Origin: CAYFQB01 sp964345225
GTDB lineage: Bacteria; Nitrospirota; Thermodesulfovibrionia; Thermodesulfovibrionales; UBA6898
Assembly (NCBI GenBank): GCA_964345225.1
Contig: CAYFQB010000053.1
Coordinates: 124,001 to 188,000 of the forward strand
DNA: 64,000 bases
Direction of reading: 5' to 3'
The position numbers and the translations under genes were made by a program. Positions 16,732 to 24,932 of this stretch are shown piece by piece (position 1 is the stretch's first letter; each line of letters begins with the position of its first letter). A model generated the notes under the pieces. It ran no database searches. It was not told the origin of the DNA and saw only the letters and a program-made list of their open reading frames with translations.

Positions 16732-17193
16732 TCAGTCGAGTGCAAATTCCTTGTCAATAGTGGCTTTTATCTGTTCTATTGTTTTACCTTCTTCATAAAG
16801 CTGGGCGACCCTCAAGGCCTCCTTCATGCAAATATCTCAAACAGATGCATGCTCATCGACAAAACAGCTCAACAGACTTTTATGACTGAAGGGCGGGTCT
16901 TCACAATAGCAGTAACAGTATACCTTATCCATTATCCCCCGATATTTATTTGCTGCAATATAGGCTTTGCGGGCCATACCTGTGAACAAAGATGGAGAAA
17001 GAACCGGCCTCGTCTCACCACCTTTTACATAGAAGGATTTTCCTTTATTTTCACTTGAACTACTAAAGGGAAAATTTCCTGATGCGAGAAGAATCAAAAT
17101 AACAATTGAGATTGCCCCTGCAATCCAGAAAACTATTCTCCTGCCCTTCTTTTTTGAAACCTTTGTTTCTTTATGCTTGTTTTTATTTGCCAT
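16732..17193 (-). CDS. Membrane-anchored PCYCGC-family protein, probable selenoprotein (in-frame TGA at 16837-16839)
   Basis: Conventional reading stops after 118 residues at TGA (16837-16839). The same frame continues without interruption for 34 more codons (DICMKEALRVAQLYEEGK and beyond) to a TGA at 16732. It has a membrane segment near residues 20-38 (VFWIAGAISIVILILLASG), then VYCYCYC, HKSLLSCFVDEHAS and V-[TGA]-D-I-C-M-K-E-A. As I recall the PCYCGC family (PF13798 type), the TGA position is normally Cys in a CxxC pair followed by EA and EGK..EI..ID..F. Reading TGA as selenocysteine gives a UxxC redox motif. A SECIS-like hairpin begins eight bases after the TGA. The alternative is a nonsense mutation, but the preserved downstream codons argue against it. 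Substrate unknown; membrane redox or metal binding is inferred. Confidence 0.75.
16794..16828 (-). promoter_or_regulatory. SECIS-like stem-loop downstream of the TGA codon
   Basis: In the minus-strand RNA, CAUGAAG (16828-16822) pairs with CUUUAUG (16800-16794) over seven base pairs including one G-U. After a small internal loop, GGC pairs with GCC, leaving a ten-base apical loop CUUGAGGGUC. The stem starts eight bases after the UGA, and the loop starts 20 bases after it. This is within the spacing usual for bacterial SelB-binding elements, which lie inside the coding sequence. Confidence 0.5.
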
Positions 17194-17298
17194 CTAATGC
17201 AACACCTTCCTTAATTTTTTAAAATATGAGTGAGATTATACACTTTTATCTTTATTCTATAGGGCAAAAATGAAAAAATTGTGAATTTGATTTATTTT

Positions 17299-17337
17299 AC
17301 CCCGTTAGAAAGTGTTGTTATTTTCTTCTAATGGGGT
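17299..17337. repeat. ACCCCGTTAGAA inverted repeat
   Basis: The left arm ACCCCGTTAGAA (17299-17310) and right arm TTCTAATGGGGT (17326-17337) pair with one mismatch around a 15-base loop, AGTGTTGTTATTTTC. Nearly the same loop occurs in the copy at 58632-58671. It lies about 50 bases upstream of the MBL-fold gene. Confidence 0.75.
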
Positions 17338-17388
17338 TTACTTTAGTTTTATTAAACACATAATTGTAATCATGGTAAAATCTATTTC

Positions 17389-18135
17389 ATGATAGTTTTA
17401 TTTCTAAGTGTTGGAGAGGCATGCGACGAAGATACACCGAATAATGCTCATATAATTCTGTCAAATACTACTTTGTTATTAGATTGCGGATACTCGGTAC
17501 CAGTTCAATTATGGAAATATAATCCAGACCCCTCATTCTTGGATGCCATATATATCAGCCATGCGCATGCAGACCATTATTTTGGTCTCCCTCCTTTGCT
17601 TATTCGGATGTGGGAAGAAAAAAGGAGAAAACTATTAACAATAATCTGCCAGAAAGGCTTAAAAAAAGTAATTCATGATTTAATAGACTACGGATACAAA
17701 GGTTTCTCAAGCAAATTTGAATTTAAAATAGACTTCAGAGAATTTGAAGAATATCAGGTCATCACCCTTAATGAATTAGAATTACAATTTGCACCAACAA
17801 TTCATTCTGTAAATAATATGGCGATAAAAATATCAGATGGGGAAAATACTGTCTGTTACAGCGGGGATGGAATGTTTAACGAAAAAACAGAAAGATTATA
17901 TAAGAACTCCGATCTAGTCATACATGAATCTTACCTGTTTAAACAAAACGTCCCCGGCCATGCATGCATTAATGAGTTAATCAGCATGGCAAACAGAAAT
18001 CATATTAAATGCCTTGCATTAACTCATCTTCAAAGAAACCTGAGAAAAAAGGAGATAGAAAATATTAGAACTAAAATATCTCAAGAGAAATTAAAAATTA
18101 TAATTCCTGATCCTTTTGAAGAATATACATTTTGA
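17389..18135 (+). CDS. MBL-fold metallohydrolase (ribonuclease Z-like)
   Basis: This is a metallo-beta-lactamase-fold hydrolase of 248 residues. The zinc motif HAHADH is near residue 60. Further ligand candidates are H in APTIHSVNN, YSGDGMF (Asp ligand) and LTHLQRN near the C-terminus. The N-terminus (LFLSVGEACDEDTPNNAHII) resembles the RNase Z/ElaC group and its uncharacterised relatives. The flexible arm of true tRNase Z is not obvious, so the substrate stays open. It is followed 60 bases later by an HNH-type gene on the same strand. Confidence 0.8.
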   Translation: MIVLFLSVGEACDEDTPNNAHIILSNTTLLLDCGYSVPVQLWKYNPDPSFLDAIYISHAHADHYFGLPPLLIRMWEEKRRKLLTIICQKGLKKVIHDLIDYGYKGFSSKFEFKIDFREFEEYQVITLNELELQFAPTIHSVNNMAIKISDGENTVCYSGDGMFNEKTERLYKNSDLVIHESYLFKQNVPGHACINELISMANRNHIKCLALTHLQRNLRKKEIENIRTKISQEKLKIIIPDPFEEYTF

Positions 18136-18195
18136 GAGCTTAAAGGAAAAAATGATTTTTATTGAAAAAAACTGGATCACCTTAATTTTCATAAA

Positions 18196-18474
18196 ATGAT
18201 CTGTGCAATATGCAAAAGAAAAACTAACAAGTTATACAATCACCATGTTGTTCCAAAAGTAAAAGGTGGTTCTAAGGGGGAGATCGTAAAATGCTGTTTA
18301 ACCTGTTCCAAACAGATACATATGTTATTTTCAGAAAATGAACTTGCTAAGAGACCATTAGATGAAATACTAAAAACAGATGATATGCAGAACTATATTA
18401 ATTGGGTTCAAAAAAGAAAGGGCGATTATAAAGTCAGGTTAAGCAGGAGATTAAGAAGAAACAGTTTTACATAG
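18196..18474 (+). CDS. HNH-like zinc-binding protein
   Basis: The 92-residue protein opens with CAICKR, then NHHVVPKVKGG, CCLTCSKQIHMLFSE and a C-terminal helix ending in NYINWVQKRKG. The spacing C-x2-C...HH...C-x2-C...H is that of the small HNH-domain proteins (YisB-like) that often bind nucleic acid. The tail is very basic (RLSRRLRRNSF). Nuclease activity is inferred only from the motif. There is no toxin, phage or restriction context. It is convergent with the GAPDH gene, five bases away. Confidence 0.7.
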   Translation: MICAICKRKTNKLYNHHVVPKVKGGSKGEIVKCCLTCSKQIHMLFSENELAKRPLDEILKTDDMQNYINWVQKRKGDYKVRLSRRLRRNSFT

Positions 18475-18479
18475 TTAAT

Positions 18480-19724
18480 TCACCGTTCGGCAACTGACAC
18501 TGTAAGTTCACCAAGCATATGAACATAGTTGCCCATTTCATTGTCATACCATCCATAGATGACCGCCTGTGTCAGGTGGATACTTGCATCGGTGTCCTTT
18601 AAATCTTTCAGGACTTCTTTTCTGATACCGCAGACTTTATCTATATCAATAGTCACTTCAGCAGTACGTGTATGAGTCTCATGTCCCTCGATTATGACAG
18701 CGGCTTTTGGCAGGCCAATAATATCTACGGAAACGTTCTGTTCGTCTGTATATACAAGATATCCAGGAGGTTTGGCAGAAGCCTGCTTGTATATGTTATT
18801 AATAAAATTCCTGTTTATGGATACCTCTGATCCTTCTTCCTGTATAGTAACAACAAGAATAATCAATGAACCTGTTGAAACAGGTACCCGTACTGATTCT
18901 GCCATAAACCCGATATGTTTCATCTCAGGCAGGACAAGGGCTAGTGTATTTGCAGCACCTGTAGTTGTGAGTATTATATTATTCATAATTCCGCGATTTT
19001 TTCTGAGATCAACAGCCCCGGGTTCTGCCATCCTGTCTAACACCTCCTGTGTGCCGGTAGCAGCATGGACTGTGGCCATGGAGGCTGCAAGAATCCTTTT
19101 CGATCCAATTACATCCAGAAGTGGTTTCATCATATGGGCCAGGCAGGTTGTTGTACACGAGGCACCAGATATTATAATATGGTTAGATGGGTCATAAACA
19201 TAATCATTTATGCCCATTACCATTGTTACAGCATCATCAGGTATGGATTTGGTTTTGTCTTTAATTTTAAATGGCGCAGAAACAATGACTTTCTTTGCAC
19301 CTGCTTCTATATGCCCCCTTACTGCTCCTCCAGGCGCTTTAGATGAGATTGTCGGGTCAACAAACTTTCCAGTGGTGTCAACAACCAGTTCAACATCATA
19401 ATTTTTCCAGTTGAGTTCCACAGGATTTCGAGAATTTTTAAGGACAGTTATCTTTATGCCGTCTATTGTCATCTTTCCTGCTGACTCATCCACATCGGTT
19501 AATATTTCTTTAGGTTTGAATCCGTAAAGATACATCGGCAGTGAACCATATGTTGAGTCTCTTACTATGTAATGGGCTATGTCATTGAGAGAAGTACCTA
19601 CTTCTCTTCCAACGTTGACAACTATTTCCTTAAAATATTTCCTAGCTATATGATGCCAGATTGTTAATTTACCAATACGTCCTAATCCGTTAATACCTAG
19701 TTTTAGTGCATTTTTTCTCTTCAC
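18480..19724 (-). CDS. gap: Glyceraldehyde-3-phosphate dehydrogenase family protein
   Basis: This is a phosphorylating GAPDH-type enzyme. The Rossmann motif GINGLGRIGKLTI is near residue 10 and the catalytic segment GASCTTTCLAHM near residue 170. The usual SCTTNC reads SCTTTC, so the normally invariant Asn is Thr while the nucleophilic Cys is present. HAATGTQ and WYDNEMGNYVHML are typical later motifs. At 414 residues it is longer than the usual 330-340, with extra sequence in the N-terminal half. It starts directly after the stop of the PPDK-like gene, so the two are almost certainly coupled. This suggests linked triose phosphate/PEP metabolism, but the altered motif leaves substrate choice uncertain. 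Confidence 0.85.
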   Translation of the reverse strand: MKRKNALKLGINGLGRIGKLTIWHHIARKYFKEIVVNVGREVGTSLNDIAHYIVRDSTYGSLPMYLYGFKPKEILTDVDESAGKMTIDGIKITVLKNSRNPVELNWKNYDVELVVDTTGKFVDPTISSKAPGGAVRGHIEAGAKKVIVSAPFKIKDKTKSIPDDAVTMVMGINDYVYDPSNHIIISGASCTTTCLAHMMKPLLDVIGSKRILAASMATVHAATGTQEVLDRMAEPGAVDLRKNRGIMNNIILTTTGAANTLALVLPEMKHIGFMAESVRVPVSTGSLIILVVTIQEEGSEVSINRNFINNIYKQASAKPPGYLVYTDEQNVSVDIIGLPKAAVIIEGHETHTRTAEVTIDIDKVCGIRKEVLKDLKDTDASIHLTQAVIYGWYDNEMGNYVHMLGELTVSVAER

Positions 19725-22700
19725 TTATGCAATTTCCCTTTCGCTGATTTTAATTACTCCATGATATATAGATCCCTCTGAGCCGTCAATACTTATAAAC
19801 TCTCCAACCTTGATAACTTTCTGATTCAGGATAAAATTTTTCTCCTTTTCCATGCATATAAGGTCAGTGCAGCCTACAACACAGGTCTTTTCAAGCCTGT
19901 TAGCCACTATAGCAGCATGGGATGTTGAGCCGCCACGAGCAGTAAGAAGTCCGTCTGCCTGGGAAATCTCGGTTATATCATCAGGAACGGTATCACCTCT
20001 AACCAGTATAAGTGAAGTCTCGGGTTCGGTTTTTCGCCAGAATGAAATATCCTCCAGCGTAAAGACCACCCTGCCTGTCATGGCTCCACCGCTTACTCCA
20101 ATGCCGTGCCCTAGCAGTCTTTCTGACATTTCAGAAGAACTTACAAAAGACTGGAACCTCTTGCGCTCCCTCATCTCCATATCTCTGGTCTGCAGAATAT
20201 AGAGCTGATCCTTACGCGGTCCTTCAAAAGTGAATTCAATATCCTGCGGACTCCACTGTTTTTCATAAATCAGAAGCTTTGCCATATCCTTGAGGCCCTG
20301 ATATATTTCTGGGAACTTTTTCTCGAGTGAGTACTCAACCGGCCTGTTTTCCATTTTTGCCTGATGATTTGAGATAGGATAAGTTGCAACAAGCCCTGAA
20401 ACAACATCTTCACCCTGATTGCCTATTGTATAATCACCCCAGGGTCTGAGGAGATCTGTTGAGAATTTCGGGCTGTGGGTAAATAGAACACCCGATCCCG
20501 CTTCACTAGAAATATTGCCGAATACCATGGCCTGTACAGTAACTGAGGTTCCCCAGTCATCTGAGATGCCAATTATCTTACGATATGTCCAAGCCTTCTC
20601 TGAGTTCCAGGAATTCAGTACCCGCTGTATGGCAATGTAGAGCTGTTCTCTGGGAGATTCTTCGACTTTTATGCCATTTGATTTAAGCAATTCTTTATAG
20701 GCCATTGCCACTTCTCTCATCTGCTTCGGTGTAAAGTCCCTTTTCAGAGGAACACTGTATTTATTCTTGAAATTATTGATAATTGCGTCAAAATCGTCCC
20801 GTTTAAGCCCGAAGGACATGCCGTATGACTGCAAAAATCTACGGTAACAGTCGCAGGCAAACCATTCATCACCTGTCTGTTCTATAATCCCTTGAACAAT
20901 ACTTTCATTCATTCCGACGTTCAAATATGAGTCCATCATACCTGGCAGAGATATAATACCACCACTTCTTACAGAAACTAACAAAGGATTTTCAGGATTA
21001 CCGAGAGACCTGCCTGTCATTTTTTCGAGATTTGATATTTCACGGTCTACCTTTTCCCTGAAATTCCTATTGGCAGGCGAGTATTTATCAATAAGTTCTC
21101 TGCATCTGAAAACCTCTGTAGTTATTATAAAACCAGGTGGCACAGGCAGGCCCAGATTTTTCATCTTTATCATATTTAAAGCCTTGTTACCTAACTGGAC
21201 GATGTCCATGAACCTGCTATCTATCTGGTTGAGCGAGGCAATAATTTTTCGGGGATTGTATGTGAGGAGCAGATAGTGTCTTTCTAAAGGAAGCTTCTCT
21301 GCCTGCTTATAGAGGGTATTTAAAATACGTGTTAAAAACAGGTCAAGTCTCTGAAGGCCGAGTGACAATGCTATGTTATCTCGCAGAAAAATCTCTGAGA
21401 CCTTATGGAATAACTCTTCCTCATTAACTGATCTATGGAGATATTTAGGCAGAAGTTTATCTTTAGAAATATGACCTGCAATCTCCCTTAGATTTTCTTT
21501 GTGGATATTGTTGAAATAATCACTGACAATATTACCCAAAATATGAGTAAATCCACGAAAAATATCCAGATACTGAGTAAATGTAACCAACTTTATCCTC
21601 AAAGACTTTTCCAGCAAATCAAGATGCCTTCCAAACTCTTTAGAAGATATACCTTCGATCTTTAATGCCTGCTTGAAAAGCACCAGGTATTCATATATCT
21701 GATTGAACGTTTCATGGTTAATAAAACTGAGGTCAAAGTCATCAGTCAATTTCTCAAAAAGGTTGTTTACAATAGCTTCTAAGCGGAAAGTCAACCCTAA
21801 TACATCAAATTTTGTTTCATGGTAGCTACCGTACATTGAAGGTATGCCTGCTGCAATATGGCGCTTTCTATATATATCCTCATGAACCTTAAAAGATTCA
21901 GGTGATAGTATTATGGACTTCAATTGTATTAGATAAGCCAGAAGGCTGGAGAGTTTATTGGACGAATCTGGCTCGGCAAGGGTTTTTTTCAGGTCATCGA
22001 TCCTTATCGGAACGCTTGATCGTACCTGGGTAATGTAACTATCTATCTCACAGAAATTGATACAGTATTTCTGGTTTAAGAGTTTATAAAACAAGATGCA
22101 TAATGCAACCCTTTCGATGTCCAGCTTGTATTCTTCAGGGAACTCACCTGCAACTTCCATTGCATACTCATCGCTAACAGTTAAAAGATCCTTAACCCTT
22201 TTCAATCTCCTGTTCTCAAAGATATAGTTCAAAACTTTATTGACACCATTAATATATGGACCTTCTTCATCAATCTGCTCATAAATATTTTCTGGAAGAT
22301 ATGGTTTCAGCCATTCTTTTGACTTTGTCCTCCAGAAATCCAATGTGGCTTCAATGAGGGAGATTATCTTGTTTGAGCTTTCCACATGACTCTGTTTTCT
22401 CAGAAAATATATAAGGATGTCTTTGCGCTGATATAACTCGTCAATTCTGGTAGATATGTCCCTGAGCTGTCCCTCAGCTCCTATTTCATTGAAGTAGGCA
22501 GGAAACAGCCTCATGAGCTGCTTAACAAGGTTATAGACAGGCTGGATATCACTGTTAAGGAATCCCGTGATATCGCGTGGAAACAGGTCAGTGTCTTTAA
22601 TGAGAATGCCGTATATGGACAGATGTATTATGAGAGAAGATAGAAGTTTTTGAGACCATTTGGGATTAAGTTTAATTATTTCCATCCATGTACGAATGTT

Positions 22701-23909
22701 CTGGATATGTGAAACATTGCTCTGAATCTGCCATTCATCGGTCATTCCCCTGAAATCAGGGGTCTGAAAACCCAGTTCGACAACAGACTGGTTGAAGAAG
22801 TTAACCAGGTCGCTATCATCTGTTTTATATACTCCTCTGCCCATGTTTAAAACACACATAAGTACCGTTTCCGGGAATTTATTGAAACTTATCTTAAGTA
22901 TGCTGAAGGTTTTCTGGATCAACTTCTGGATATTCTGTATCTCCTCATTGCTGATGAGCCAGCTTATGATACGATTAATCTCCCTAAGGGATTCCTCGTG
23001 AATAATCGAAAGCCCGGAGATATTCATAGTATGTGAAATGAAGATCAGTTTATAGTGATTTCTCAGCCTCTCATCCGCTTCTACTTCATTGAGTCTTTGA
23101 GGGATACTGCTGTAATGCTCGACAAAATCCCTGTATCCCGGCAGCTCCAGAAGACTCTTAAGAGTTTCAGCCGGATCCTCTTGCTTTTTAAGAAAAATAT
23201 CATGCAACTGAGCCTGACATGCCTTTATCAGGGAATGGGATATGGGTTCAAAGAGATGAGATAACTCGGTGGAGATGTCCTGATATATTTCTCTTTCAAA
23301 CCAATCCTTGGGATCTTTTTCAGAGATCCAGTATGAAAACGTTTGCTCAAAATATTTTATCAACAGGGTATTAATAGCATTAAATTCAGTCCCCGGAGGT
23401 GCGGTTTTAAGAAGGCTATCAGCAAGATTATTTAGCTGATAGTAGCTTCTGACGACAAGAGAAAAAGTCTCCTCAGGCAACTTATTGAGCTGGTTGAAAC
23501 AAAAGTATAAAACGGGCAAGAATCTGCTTAGTTCTGACCCGGTCTCTTTAATAATCTTCTGACACAGGAGATAAAGGTTTTTAAAGGCGTCTGACCTTAC
23601 CTCCGGTTCTTTTGCATTCTCAATAGCCTCAAGAGATATCTCCATATATAGCCTGGCTGCTTCGGGTCCCTTTAGGTGTGTCTTCAAATCGTAGAAATAA
23701 CTTAGAGAATACGTTCTTGTCTCGTTTATGATGAAATGCCAGTTTCTATAAGGATGGCAAAGCTCTTTCAGAAATGTATTAAGGCCTTCTTGGAGTCCAA
23801 AATATCCGGACATTACCTCCTGCAAGACGTGATACTTCGGGTCAATAGTTACTTCTACACAGTGGTCTGCAAGATTTATTTTTAGCGCTCTTGAAGACAC
23901 TACATCCAA
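19725..23909 (-). CDS. Very large PEP/pyruvate-phosphate dikinase-like protein lacking the PEP barrel
   Basis: The 1394-residue protein has three parts. Residues 1 to about 890 are a mostly helical region that I do not recognise. About 905-1245 is a PPDK/PEP-synthase N-terminal ATP-grasp domain (NKALNMIKMKNLGLPVPPGF, SLPGMMDSYLNVGMN, GNQGEDVVSG, LQTRDMEMRER). About 1255-1394 is the swivelling phosphohistidine domain with LLTARGGSTSHAAIVAN, whose His accepts the phosphate. It then stops; the C-terminal PEP/pyruvate-binding TIM barrel of PPDK is absent. It could phosphorylate another acceptor, as rifampin phosphotransferases and water dikinases do. It lies directly upstream of gap. Upstream is a MITE-like element (23960-24181). 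Confidence 0.8.
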   Translation of the reverse strand: MDVVSSRALKINLADHCVEVTIDPKYHVLQEVMSGYFGLQEGLNTFLKELCHPYRNWHFIINETRTYSLSYFYDLKTHLKGPEAARLYMEISLEAIENAKEPEVRSDAFKNLYLLCQKIIKETGSELSRFLPVLYFCFNQLNKLPEETFSLVVRSYYQLNNLADSLLKTAPPGTEFNAINTLLIKYFEQTFSYWISEKDPKDWFEREIYQDISTELSHLFEPISHSLIKACQAQLHDIFLKKQEDPAETLKSLLELPGYRDFVEHYSSIPQRLNEVEADERLRNHYKLIFISHTMNISGLSIIHEESLREINRIISWLISNEEIQNIQKLIQKTFSILKISFNKFPETVLMCVLNMGRGVYKTDDSDLVNFFNQSVVELGFQTPDFRGMTDEWQIQSNVSHIQNIRTWMEIIKLNPKWSQKLLSSLIIHLSIYGILIKDTDLFPRDITGFLNSDIQPVYNLVKQLMRLFPAYFNEIGAEGQLRDISTRIDELYQRKDILIYFLRKQSHVESSNKIISLIEATLDFWRTKSKEWLKPYLPENIYEQIDEEGPYINGVNKVLNYIFENRRLKRVKDLLTVSDEYAMEVAGEFPEEYKLDIERVALCILFYKLLNQKYCINFCEIDSYITQVRSSVPIRIDDLKKTLAEPDSSNKLSSLLAYLIQLKSIILSPESFKVHEDIYRKRHIAAGIPSMYGSYHETKFDVLGLTFRLEAIVNNLFEKLTDDFDLSFINHETFNQIYEYLVLFKQALKIEGISSKEFGRHLDLLEKSLRIKLVTFTQYLDIFRGFTHILGNIVSDYFNNIHKENLREIAGHISKDKLLPKYLHRSVNEEELFHKVSEIFLRDNIALSLGLQRLDLFLTRILNTLYKQAEKLPLERHYLLLTYNPRKIIASLNQIDSRFMDIVQLGNKALNMIKMKNLGLPVPPGFIITTEVFRCRELIDKYSPANRNFREKVDREISNLEKMTGRSLGNPENPLLVSVRSGGIISLPGMMDSYLNVGMNESIVQGIIEQTGDEWFACDCYRRFLQSYGMSFGLKRDDFDAIINNFKNKYSVPLKRDFTPKQMREVAMAYKELLKSNGIKVEESPREQLYIAIQRVLNSWNSEKAWTYRKIIGISDDWGTSVTVQAMVFGNISSEAGSGVLFTHSPKFSTDLLRPWGDYTIGNQGEDVVSGLVATYPISNHQAKMENRPVEYSLEKKFPEIYQGLKDMAKLLIYEKQWSPQDIEFTFEGPRKDQLYILQTRDMEMRERKRFQSFVSSSEMSERLLGHGIGVSGGAMTGRVVFTLEDISFWRKTEPETSLILVRGDTVPDDITEISQADGLLTARGGSTSHAAIVANRLEKTCVVGCTDLICMEKEKNFILNQKVIKVGEFISIDGSEGSIYHGVIKISEREIA

Positions 23910-23959
23910 CCTCCTGAGTCTATTCTATCATGATTGTATTTTAATACGAAAATCTGACT

Positions 23960-24181
23960 AAACCCAAACATGCATTTGGATCAGGTATAAATGCAGAAAA
24001 ACCTTTACAAATCACAATCTGCTACTGATTGAAACAGATCCTTTTGTATGATAACGTAAAGGCAATCGGGTATTGATAGGACTTACAAAGGTGGTGCCCC
24101 GAAAAGTCGGGATAAAATGGTAAAGACTTTTTCTGCATATACACCTGCTTTTTTATACTGAAATGCATTTTTTGGGTAAAC
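23960..24181. repeat. MITE-like element with imperfect terminal inverted repeats
   Basis: The left end (23960-24008; AACCCAAACATGCATTT, then CAGGTATAAATGCAGAAAAA) is mirrored by the right end (24120-24181). On the other strand the right end reads GTTTACCCAAAAAATGCATTT, then GCAGGTGTATATGCAGAAAAA. The 222-bp unit has no coding capacity. Single-ended relatives occur near 36924, 46526 and 51043. It lies 50 bases upstream of the PPDK-like gene and could carry its promoter. Confidence 0.6.
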
Positions 24182-24239
24182 AATTATATATCTCCGTTCG
24201 TAATATTTTGACATAAGATTGCATAAAAATCATAATGGT

Positions 24240-24596
24240 ACAGGGAATGGCGCAGGGTGTAAAAAGTAAGCACTAGGCAGTAAGGAGTAAGGAGTGAGGG
24301 GCAAGTAGTGAAAAGTAAGAAGTAGGAAGTAGGGAGTAAGCAGTATGCAGTAAAACGAAAGGCGCAAATAGCAAATAGTAAATAGTGAATAGATATACGC
24401 AAAACGCAAGGCGCAGGGCGAACCAGAGAAACTGGAGAAACCAAACAAACTTTATAAACACATAGCCGCCAGACGTAACCGAACACCGAAACGGGCATCG
24501 TAACCGTAACCGTTTGACGGTTTATATAATTTTGTGTTTTACCGACAACTGCGTACTTTTCTTATGACCCAGTGACTAGTGACCAATGGCTATAGT
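24240..24596. repeat. Second low-complexity GTAAGCAGTAGG-type repeat block
   Basis: It contains many degenerate GTAAGNAGTAGG units (24260-24350), AAATAGTAAATAGTGAATAG units and ACGCAAGGCGCAGGGCG. A GTAACCGTAACCGTTTGACG unit lies near 24500 and a CAGTGACTAGTGACCAATGG unit near 24570. The same classes of unit make up 149-515. Open frames through it on the minus strand are Tyr/Leu/Ser-rich translations of the repeat and not genes. Confidence 0.75.
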
Positions 24597-24932
24597 CTAG
24601 TAAGGCAATTTTTCAGGCGGTCTCCTCTCAGGGACATATACATGGTCTATCTGCTCGTCATTCCAGTCTTTTGAAACATAGAGGCCACAATAACAGCTGC
24701 CGAATTCTTCAACATCCGGTACCCGATAGACACATGGACAGATAATATCTTTATCCTTTTCCCTTTCACCTGATGCCAGCCTGCAAGGGCAGGACATATA
24801 ACCATAACGATCTTTATTAATAATGAGGCCTTTGAGAAGATCGAATACAAGTTCCATGTCCTTATTGAAAAAATACCCTTGAGGCTCCTGAACTTTTTTT
24901 AACATATCATGCAGTTTATCAACATCCATCAT
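24597..24932 (-). CDS. Ferredoxin:thioredoxin reductase catalytic beta-chain-like protein
   Basis: The 111-residue protein has the FTR-beta Cys pattern: MSCPCRLASG, IICPCVYRVPD and SCYCGLYVSKDW. In the family these residues hold a [4Fe-4S] cluster next to a redox disulfide that reduces thioredoxin-like partners. The start overlaps the stop of the glutaredoxin-like gene by four bases, so the two probably work as a reductase/acceptor pair. No alpha chain is encoded nearby, as is usual for FTR relatives in anaerobes. Confidence 0.85.
   Translation of the reverse strand: MMDVDKLHDMLKKVQEPQGYFFNKDMELVFDLLKGLIINKDRYGYMSCPCRLASGEREKDKDIICPCVYRVPDVEEFGSCYCGLYVSKDWNDEQIDHVYVPERRPPEKLPY

Noticed and set aside
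16837..16839. The TGA as an ordinary stop, making a 118-residue protein
   Set aside because: The 34 codons after it keep protein-like sequence with a CxxC-compatible Cys and end in a stop; an ordinary 3' end would not be expected to do so. I cannot fully exclude a nonsense mutation or read error.
15351..17388. A defence island or toxin-antitoxin locus in the accessory stretch
   Set aside because: The small proteins here are exported, membrane-bound or unknown, and none shows toxin, nuclease or antitoxin motifs. The HNH-like protein downstream has no partner suggesting defence.
24184..24498. Three overlapping minus-strand frames of 62-104 codons rich in Tyr, Leu, Ser and Phe
   Set aside because: They are translations of the GTAAGNAGTAGG repeat block, open in several frames at once, with no ribosome site or family likeness.
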